Origin: Roridomyces roridus
Taxonomy: Eukaryota; Basidiomycota; Agaricomycetes; Agaricales; Mycenaceae
Reading direction: 5' to 3'
Assembly (NCBI GenBank): GCA_029378245.1
Contig: JARKIF010000133.1
Span: forward strand, 27,137-91,136
DNA: 64,000 nt
Each line of letters starts with the position of its first letter. The first letter of the stretch is position 1. Under the pieces are notes generated by a model. That model saw only the letters and a program-made list of their open reading frames with translations, ran no database searches and was not told where the DNA came from. This document shows positions 56,355 through 64,000 of the stretch, one piece after another. The position numbers were made by a program, and so were the translations under genes.

Positions 56355-58023
56355 ATGCATTCTTTTTTCCGCGACAGTCCCGAATTTGAGCAGAGGAAGA
56401 GGAGACCCTACTCTCCTCCCAAGGTCGGTCTTGAACCAACGCCGCAATACCGTTCTCAAAACCGTCGCAGGTCACCCTGGCCCAAGTCCGCTCGGCGATT
56501 CCCAAACATCTGTTCGAAAAGAATACCGCCAAGGGTTGTTTCTACGTCGCCAGAGACATAGTCTGTGCGGTCGTCGTCTACAAGCTGGGTTGGGCGATCG
56601 ACCCATTTGCCTCCACCTTCGGGATTGTCAGCGTCGCCGTTAAATGGTTCCTCTGGGTTGTCTACTGGTATGCGCAGGGTATCATCCTCACAGGTTGGTG
56701 GTGTATGGCGCACGAAGTAGGCCGTCTCCTTCTTTTCCTTCAAGCTTGACTCATACTGGGATAGGCCGGCCACGGTACTCTATCCAACCAGAACTGGATC
56801 AACCATGTCGTCGGGTTTCTTATGCACACTTTCCTTCTCACCCCATTCTACGCCTGGAGGGTATCTCATCACGTTCACCACAAAGCGACCATGTCCGTTG
56901 AGCGTGATGAAAACTACGTTCGTGAGTGGGTTTTTATTCCGAACTCACGCGCGTCATTCATATTTACAGCTCGCACCCGCAAAGACTGCGGTCTTCCCGA
57001 TGAACTTGCAGCCAAACTATCCGACTACCACGAGATATTCGAAGACGCGCCAATCTACACTCTCCTTCGGATCGTCGTTATGCAGGTTTTCGGATGGCCG
57101 ATGTATCTCTTCACGAATGCCATGGGATCTCCACGGCACCCGCCGTATACGAACGTAGGTCCACCCGCCCGGCCATAAGAACTCACCCTCATCCACTTGA
57201 GTAGCATTTCTTACCGTGGTCGTCGATCTTCAAACCGCAGCATTGCAACTACATCCTGGTCTCCGACGCCGCCATCGGAACCATGGGATACGTTCTTTAT
57301 CTGTGGACTTGCCGAGTGGGCTTTGCCTATTTCGTCAAATTGTACTTGATCCCATTCTTGGTATGGGTGCACCTCTATACTTTGTACTCGTGTCTAACAC
57401 CCGCGGGTAGTGTGTGAATCACTAGATCGTCATGCTGACCTACCTCCACCACTGCGATCCGACTGTTCCGTATTTCAGGAAGAAACAGTGGTCGTTCCTT
57501 CGGGGCGCGAGTTCCACTGTCGATCGTCCCTTCTTGGGTGCGCTTGATTCCACGCTTTCTGTCCACTACACGTACTTATAAGGGCAATTAGGCTGGGCGG
57601 GCAGATTCTTCCTGCACAATGTCTCGCATGACCATATCTCCCACCACTTGTTTTCCTCGATCCCATTTTGTCAGTGGAGCAGCTGAATATCGACGCAATG
57701 TTCATTGGGCACAGATAACCAACCTCTTGTTACGGAGCATATCAAAAAAGTCTTGAAGGAAAACTACAACTACGATTCCACTGTGCGTCCAGCAGTCACT
57801 ACTAAACTCTAACTGAGTTTTGTCCAGAACTCCTTCCGCGCACTCTATCGCACCTTTACCGAATGCTGTTTCATTGAAGACGATGGTGACATTGTCTTTT
57901 ACAAGAACAAGAACGGGAAAACAGCCCGTGTACTGGCAGACGACGCTCTCGACGCTCCAGTGGGTATCTGCTATCTGCTCGCCGGTACATGCTCTCTGAT
58001 CCATCGTACAGTCGCTTCACTAG
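56355..58023 (+). CDS. Delta-12 fatty acid desaturase
   Basis: Microsomal acyl-lipid desaturase converting oleate to linoleate. Start MHSFFRDSPEFEQRKRRPYS (tentative, another upstream exon is possible). A 47-nt intron at about 56423-56469 follows, then VTLAQVRSAIPKHLFEKNTA, KGCFYVARDIVCAVVVYKLG. The three His boxes are HE joined across an intron to AGHGTLSNQNW, then RVSHHVHHKATM, and HNVSHDHISHHLFSSIP. Membrane helices lie between (VAVKWFLWVVYWYAQGIILT, YVLYLWTCRVGFAYFVKLYL). The C-terminal region reads FIEDDGDIVFYKNKNGKTAR. The last exon is uncertain: either a short end SLH at 58023 after an intron, or readthrough to about 58121. Both overlap the antisense last exon of the next gene. Confidence 0.9.
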
Positions 58024-59357
58024 CGTTCAACAACGGATTCAGCTTCGTCAACTCCCACGATTTAACGACAGCACCCTCGACGGTTGGAGGATACATCGTT
58101 AGAGCTGCAATGGAAAGATAGGTGTGGTATGGATCTAGTTAGGGGCTTTTGTTCAGTATCCGAATCAACGAGTAAAATTTGACTCTGACCTGGGTCTTCG
58201 TCGGGAGCTTTAGCAATTCCACCGTATTTGTACTGACAACTGGCCAGGAATGTTGCATGCAATTCGGCGTCTACCAACTCCGAGGCACCCAAAATCTCAA
58301 GATGGCAAAATGTCAGGGTCCTCCTCAAACTCGGTGGCGGTTATGAGGACTAACCTGGAGAGCGGCGCCACACCAGAAGCTATAACAAGCATCTGCTGTC
58401 TTACCCGTCCGTCCGCAAAAGCCGCCGGTCTCGTTCTGATTGTGGATAAGCCACTGAATGGAATTATTCCGCTCCGTGGTCGTCAAAGGCGGGGCACCGT
58501 CTGGGGATGGTGCGAGATGCAGAGAAGCGAGGGCAATATATGTAGGCCCGCCAGAGGCTTCGCAGAAGGGGGCCTGGCCATAGCCGCCTTCGTATGTGCG
58601 ACAAGACCTGATGAACTGCAATGCTCGTGCTACGTCGACTCCGGACCAGTCCCCAAGCATGTCACAGATGGAAAAGGCACAATATAACGTGCGAAGGTCT
58701 ATATCTCCCTGTCCAGGAACGATGGAAAAACTGGAACACGGTCAATGCGTGGGTTTTTTTAGAGAGAGGGGCAACTCACCTTCCGTTCTCTCGTTGACAA
58801 GCACGAATAAATTTGACGAGGCCGGCACGATTCAGCTGCGAAAAGTCGTCTTGAAGTATTGCGAGTGTTAACAAGGCGGTGTAAGTCATGACAAGATGCG
58901 GTCCATTGTAGTTGGTGTACGGTTCCTGCTAGCAATTAGGATTGTATAATAATGCGTCGATGGATGATATAATGACAGGCTCTTTGGAGTTGGGCGTTGC
59001 AAAAGGGCTAGGTCTGAATCCCGTTCCATCGGGGCCGTCTAGAGATGCTCTTGAGACTCAGGAGGCAAAAGAGTGGTGGAATGTTAACGACGTGTCTGTT
59101 GCTCCCAGATCCATTCTCGCCACGACGCACGGTCCACTTCGGATGTTTTGGATTGCAGTAGGCCGAGGAGGTCGAGTGCGCCGATGCAGTAGAACCCGAT
59201 GGCGAGTCTGAAGCGTCCAGATGAGAAGGTATATACTTGGAGCAGTATGAAAGGGGGCGTGCCGGGAGGAATCGAGCTCGACTTGCGAGGCAGGGAGCCC
59301 GGAGAGGCACCTGTTTACGTGCCCAGCATGGCCTGTGCTTGCAAACTTTGGAATCAT
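57971..59357 (-). CDS. CDC43: Geranylgeranyltransferase type I beta subunit
   Basis: Catalytic subunit that prenylates Rho-type GTPases ending in CaaL. Probable start MIPKFASTGHAGHVNR, then CLSGLPASQVE. After an intron come RFRLAIGFYCIGALDLLGLL and ASWREWIWEQQT. Then SCRTYEGGYGQAPFCEASGG, PTYIALASLHLAP, LIHNQNETGGFCGRTGKTAD, ACYSFWCGAALQ and CQYKYGGIAKAPDEDP. The last exon is DPYHTYLSIAALTMYPPTVE to WIREHVPASR, stopping at 57971. Zn ligands are the Asp and Cys of TADAC and the His of YHTY. GGPTY rather than the farnesyltransferase GGHGHYAPTY favours type I. It works with the Rho pathway that the RhoGAP and ELMO genes also touch. Confidence 0.85.
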
Positions 59358-60763
59358 GAAATAGTGATGGTATCAGATAAGGAAGAGATCATGTTGATGT
59401 ACAAAAGTCAGGTCAAGAATATTCAATTTCCTGGGTCCAACAACGCCACCATCCCTGCCGTCTGCTCGTTGCCTGGGAGTCCATGGCGTACGATTTCGAC
59501 GCACATCTTGGCCTCCGAGCACCCCATATCTCCGCAATTGAACAGCCATCTGCAATTTTCTCAAGCCCGACGGATGTGTGGCGTCGGTCTGCCGTAGGTG
59601 TGGGATGACGCGACGCGGCGGTTGCGGGCTTCCCTTCGGTAAACTTAATAGACTCTTGGCGTCGCCAACGAACTAGAATTTACTCTAAAGGAATCAATCT
59701 TCGCACCGCCCGCCAGTGAGAAAAATTTCAGAAGAGTTGGTCGTCGGACTGGCGGATGGCATCCTTTCCGAGGCTATGTCTTGAGGAGATATCTCGAACG
59801 CTCGAGATACTTGCTCAGACAGTCGGCGTGAGTACCGTGTGGTCGCGATATTTATCTCGGTGGGTCTCGAGGTGGGATCCGTAACACGGTCGGACCATGG
59901 AGCGGAGAATGAAGATGCCGTCCTAGAGCAGGCAGGGTCATCAGATTCACAGTTTAAGCGCTCAACGTTCGGCCAGGTTCGGCCTCAAAGACAAAAGAAT
60001 AAGGCGGCGGCCGAGACGCGATGCTCCTCTTTTGGACCAAAGCTGTGGATGGTAGTTGCGGCCACTCACGGACACGACACGCCACGATTTTTTTTTCTTT
60101 CTTGGTGAAACAATTGAGAAATGAGCTGATAATTTGTTTGGTAACAGTGACGTCGAGCGCCGTGCTCGATGCACGAGATAGTTCAAAGGGGAACGCAGGC
60201 GTTTAATGCCCAGATGGCGGGTATATGTCACCGCTAGCATTGGCAGACGGAATGAGGCTGGTTTTACACGTGCGAGCGCGCAGGCACGAGGACAAGAACA
60301 AAGACAAATTGCGGTGAACTTGAAGACAAAAGAGCTTTTTCATTCTTTGTGGAGTCCTTGACGTACTAGTCCCCCGTGGTTGCCATCGAGCAGTAGCACC
60401 ACTAGGTGCCGACTTTGTGGGTGCCTCGGGGTGTTGCTAAGAAGGCAGCCCGAACCGAAGACCCCTTGAAACGAGAAGAATGGCGGGCTCGAAAAGGCAG
60501 CAGGTAAATTAAGAGCGTGAGAGAGTGCCGGCAGATCCGAGTTGAAACGCGTACATAAGGCAAACACGCTTTCTTTCTTCACGCCTCTTCCCGCAATATG
60601 TTCGACAAACCAGTACAGCGCTTTCTTCACGTCTGGCCTATTGTCGCCGCCCACGTCTCCCCCGGCCTCCCTTCGCTCCTCCCAGTCTAGCTGGATCCTC
60701 GGTCCTCGCAGAGGGTCTCTACCCACCGACTCTCCGTCTTTGTCCACGACTGACGATGCATCC
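59358..60763. other. Intergenic, no gene recognised
   Basis: 1.4 kb with only short open frames on both strands and no family motif. An open frame preceding 60764 could be an upstream exon of the next gene. Confidence 0.4.
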
Positions 60764-61564
60764 ATGTTCTATTTCACTCTCCAACCCAAACGCGATAAGG
60801 ACGAGTTTCGTTCGTTTCTCTCCCTCGATCTCGCAGAGTCGCAATCTCTGCGGTCTCGCAGCGTCAGACGGGCACCCTCTTCCGCAGTAGATCTGTATGT
60901 TCCTCCTGTTTCTTTGTCTTTCAAAGCTCATGCAAACCGTAGCAGCCCGGTTCCCGACTCTCCCTCTGTTATCCCACAGTCTCCGTTGGTTCCCGCTACT
61001 CACCATCGACCTCGTCGCGGCCACTCCCCTCCGCCAAACCAGTTCCTGCGTCGCCTCTGCCCAGCGTGCCGGGCTTCTTCACGCCCCCATTGACGCCTGC
61101 TGCCGAATTGCCTCCCTCGCAGGCTCGGCCGACACGGAAACCGTCGATTGCGTCGCAAGCCACGCGTGCATCGGCAACGACGTCGACCGTCTCCACGCGC
61201 TATCGACGCAAGCGCAGGAGCAAGGCACTGGGCCTGTCTCGAGGGCCGTCGGCCCGCGGTTCCGACTGGCAACTTCATGAGTCTCAGCGAAGACGAGGAG
61301 GAGGAAGAGGACCGTACCCGAGTCTCCCCGTCGACCCGTGTCGGCGGATGATCTGAGTGACGATCAGCTCATCATGCTCATCGCCCGTATCGAGGACGGT
61401 GATATTGATTCCGCGCCTCAGCTTCCACCCGCTCGTCGTGGGCCAGCAGCACGCGGTCTTCGGAGCGTCGCCGTCGGGGCAAGAAGCCATCGGGTGTGCT
61501 CAAAGTTTCATGGACTTCCACAACGATGAGGACACCTCGCGATTACCCTGGCGCAGCTTCATAG
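60764..61564 (+). CDS. Hypothetical Ser/Arg-rich protein
   Basis: First ATG in a good frame gives MFYFTLQPKRDKDEFRSFLS, then LDLAESQSLRSRSVRRAPSS. A GTATGT/TAG intron at about 60896-60946 is likely. Downstream segments that look coded are PSVPGFFTPPLTPAAELPPS, TRKPSIASQATRASATTSTV, then NFMSLSEDEEEEEDRTR and ADDLSDDQLIMLIARIEDGD, and a basic end KKPSGVLKVSW. They lie in more than one frame, so further introns exist. No domain is recognised; acidic and Ser-rich composition suggests a nuclear regulatory protein. Exon structure is uncertain. Confidence 0.4.
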
Positions 61565-62318
61565 TAATCGCCACCTAGATTTCCACTCTCGCGTCTCTGC
61601 CACCTACTACACCGACACTTGCCTCGATCCAGCTCGAATTGCGTGCCCGACGTGTGCTACACTGCAGCACGGCTATCCCCACGCGTGGCCAGCCCAAAAG
61701 GACGTCTTGTTGTAACATTATAATGCTCCATATACGTTCCATTTTAGTGCGTTGACCCTCCCCGTTACCTAGTATCACGATGCTCGACGTCTCGACGACC
61801 TACGATGCTCAATCCACCCATTCATCATTCACTGCAATTCACCACCCGTGTATTTTTTACCCTTCTTTTTTTGGGCTTCGGTTGCTGTACATTTTTGGCT
61901 ATACTTTCTACCCTGTGATACAACCATAATACGCCCCTCCTCCTTAGTAGAGTAGACACCACACATACAGTCCGTAAATGCGAAATAAAAATGCCATGCT
62001 CCTTTGAACGATTGCGGGAGCCAAACAAATGTGCCTGTGCATACAATCTCTTTGCGCGACAACCGCGATCTGCAGCTCACACCCACACGCCGCAGGGCCA
62101 TGAATCGTAGCCGTCTGCGCCGCATCGCATGCACACTCGGATTGGGTTAGATGCATGTCCGGGAGGGTCGGACCTCAAAGTTACGGCGTGCTGATGTGGC
62201 AGTGTCTGACTTTGGCTGTCTTTGGCTCTGTTGCTCAAGACGCGTCGCGTCCGTGGGAGAGTCGCAGTAACAGCTGACCGTGCTGGTCGTCCGACCGCTT
62301 TACTTCCTGCACTTGATC
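61565..62318. other. Intergenic, no gene recognised
   Basis: About 750 bp between two plus-strand genes. AT-rich stretches around 61850-61930 may be the terminator of the upstream gene. No coding or repeat structure is convincing. Confidence 0.4.
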
Positions 62319-63821
62319 ATGTACACAGACACATCTTCGCCGCCATCCTCGCCCACAGCGTACAATGACTCCTCGCCTCCGTCCTCCCCAGGTCCAGATC
62401 TCAACGATTCGGATGTTCAGCCTGAGGAAGGGTCTTCTACGACGCAGCAGCCATCTCACGCGTCTCCTCCCCTCCACCTTCTAGCAGCATCCGCCAAGAG
62501 CTACGAATGGAAGCCCCCAGACTATGAAAAGGGCGGGAAGAAGAAGAATCGGCGTAACCAGTCGCCGTCTTCGCCGACTAGGACGCGTATGAGAAGCGGA
62601 GGATTGAACCAGGGTCATCGATGGAGACTGTCGTCGCGTCACCGATTTCATTCAAGGAGCCGGATAGGGAGACACGTATAGGGGATCAAGCCAGTAATGA
62701 GATGGTCGACAATGCAAATGGGAATATTTGCCTCGAGCAAGTCGCGTCACTTTTTTGTCTGGTTTTCAAACTAACGCCAAGTACAAGTGATCGAGGGCTT
62801 TCGAGGATACCCAAAGAATTTGCGACCGAGTTGAGCCGGCTGTGTGTGCTGGATGTCCGTCTGACCCTCGGAACGTCGATGCGTTTCCACGTCGCCCGTC
62901 TCAGCGCCAGTTAGTCGCGTCGAGCCACCGCTCCTGCGATCCTGGGTTCAGGGTGGGGTGTCTCCCGGCAAGAACTCCTGCTCTACCTTGGATGTAATCA
63001 GATCTCCAAGATACCGCATGAATTGCTGGTGTCGAGAAGCTGACCGTCCTCAGTTTCGTGCGTTAAAGCACCCTATATCTTTCCCCTTATTCATTTCCCC
63101 CAGGCTCGAATAAACTCGAAATACTTCCTCCCCTCCATTCAATATCTCAAGAACCTCCGAGACCTGAATGTCTCTGGAAACCGCATAAGTACTTGCCTGC
63201 AGAGATCCTCCAACTCAAGCGCTTGGAAAACGTCATGGATTTTTCCCAACCCGTTCCTGAGCCCGCGCAGATTCAGTGCTAGCCAATGGTCGCATGGTTT
63301 CACAACCCTCGGCCGAGTCATGTGTACCGAGACTCATCGAGCTTGGGTATCGGATATTGTTTTCTGGTGGTCCCGGCGCGCCGAACGCCCACAACCTCGC
63401 GCGCCGCCAGTTGGCGGTACACTACGAGTTGCCATTGGATCCGGGCATCCCCTCTCCGCTAGCACGCGTTTTCAGCGCTGTTCACCCCGGGAGCATGCCG
63501 AGCGATCCTTTCTCCAGCTCGACTTGGAGCGCCGACAACGACGAGCCAAGCTGGGGACTTGCCCTTCTCCTCATCACTCGTCCCTCGCCCCTTCGACTTT
63601 CGTCTCTCCCATGGAAGAGCGGTATACATGGGAAAAGGCGATTGGGACCGTCGTTGCCGGGGGTACGTTCCGATGAAGTGGCGGGGGTGTTTACGGGGAT
63701 GTTTGGATTTCTTGGTCGAGGAATTGGCGCCCCGAGCTCGGAGGCCATGGATGTAGATGTGGTTCAGGCTATTCAGTTGGACGAGGGAGGGTTTGGTGAG
63801 GCTGATTTCGAGGAGGAGTAG
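62319..63821 (+). CDS. Leucine-rich-repeat protein (SHOC2-like region)
   Basis: Start MYTDTSSPPSSPTAYNDSSP, a Ser/Pro-rich leader with a basic patch (KGGKKKNRRNQ). Through several short introns come LRR-type segments with the xxLxxLxLxxNxIxxLP pattern: PHELLVSRKLTVLS, QYLKNLRDLNVSGNRI and LPAEILQLKRLENVMDFS. Then VPRLIELGYRILF and a C-terminal part with MEERYTWEK and the frame ending VQAIQLDEGGFGEADFEEE at 63821. Homologous-looking fungal proteins share an N-terminal disordered region, a few LRRs and a Cys/Trp-rich tail. Function unknown; a signalling scaffold is inferred from LRR type. Exon joins in the middle are unresolved. Confidence 0.6.
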
Positions 63822-64000
63822 TGGCCCGCAATTGTACTATCTATCCATTCGCAAAACAATGTTATTTCTCTGGCAAAGACCATGGCCATTCATTGTATTG
63901 GCTTTTTAGGCTCGAGCCAAGGACCGCAAGTTGCCGTGCAAATCCATTGTTCATTGTCCGAAAGCGGATACCATTACATTGTTTTACGCGCTCTTTTGTC

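Overview
This window is nuclear DNA of a basidiomycete fungus, most likely an Agaricomycete (mushroom-forming) species. It is gene-dense on both strands, and nearly every gene is broken by roughly 47-60 nt introns. The gene set includes a Dsc1/Tul1 RING ligase, NADAR, F-BAR/RhoGAP, a fungal delta-12 desaturase, an intron-containing U2 snRNA-histone cluster and F-box-like LRR proteins typical of mushrooms. Exon joins given here were worked out by eye; outer coordinates run from start codon to stop codon and include introns.

Layout. 1-19.5 kb: ELMO, a PP1-docking protein, MTHFR, a divergent pair of DUF676 lipase-like paralogues, two unknown genes, an F-box-like gene, rhomboid protease 1 and a sirtuin. 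19.55-37.69 kb: a very large, almost perfect inverted duplication. Two 6.0-kb arms (19553-25558 and 31683-37687) each carry a U2 snRNA gene, a lysine-methyltransferase-like gene, divergent histone H3/H4 genes, an F-box gene and an F-BAR/RhoGAP gene. By eye they differ by one base and one homopolymer length. The 6.1-kb single-copy spacer holds a truncated unknown gene, NUP85, and a 605-bp tandem duplication of a small cysteine-rich gene. One copy of that duplication carries a 150-bp TA-flanked MITE. 37.7-46.6 kb: a rhomboid paralogue with Thr at the catalytic Ser position, a VCPKMT-like methyltransferase, an unusual histone H3 variant, a GPI-type aspartic protease and the Dsc1/Tul1 ligase. 46.6-49.03 kb: a 2.4-kb transposon-like element with terminal inverted repeats. 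It has two inverted subterminal arrays of a TTGATC-type motif spaced about 34 bp apart, a decayed SWIM-finger coding region, and a second nested 346-bp MITE. 49-64 kb: NADAR protein, NIMA-family kinase, phosphatidylserine decarboxylase, RIB3, delta-12 desaturase, geranylgeranyltransferase-I beta, an unknown gene and an LRR protein.

Most genes are ordinary housekeeping genes without an operon logic. The themes are chromatin (H3, H4, H3 variant, sirtuin, methyltransferases), small-GTPase signalling (ELMO, RhoGAP, GGTase-I) and lipids (PSD, desaturase, DUF676). The most unusual signals are the helically phased repeat element at 46.6-49.0 kb and the inverted duplication. The latter fits an inversion of the spacer with staggered breaks, although an assembly artefact cannot be excluded from sequence alone.
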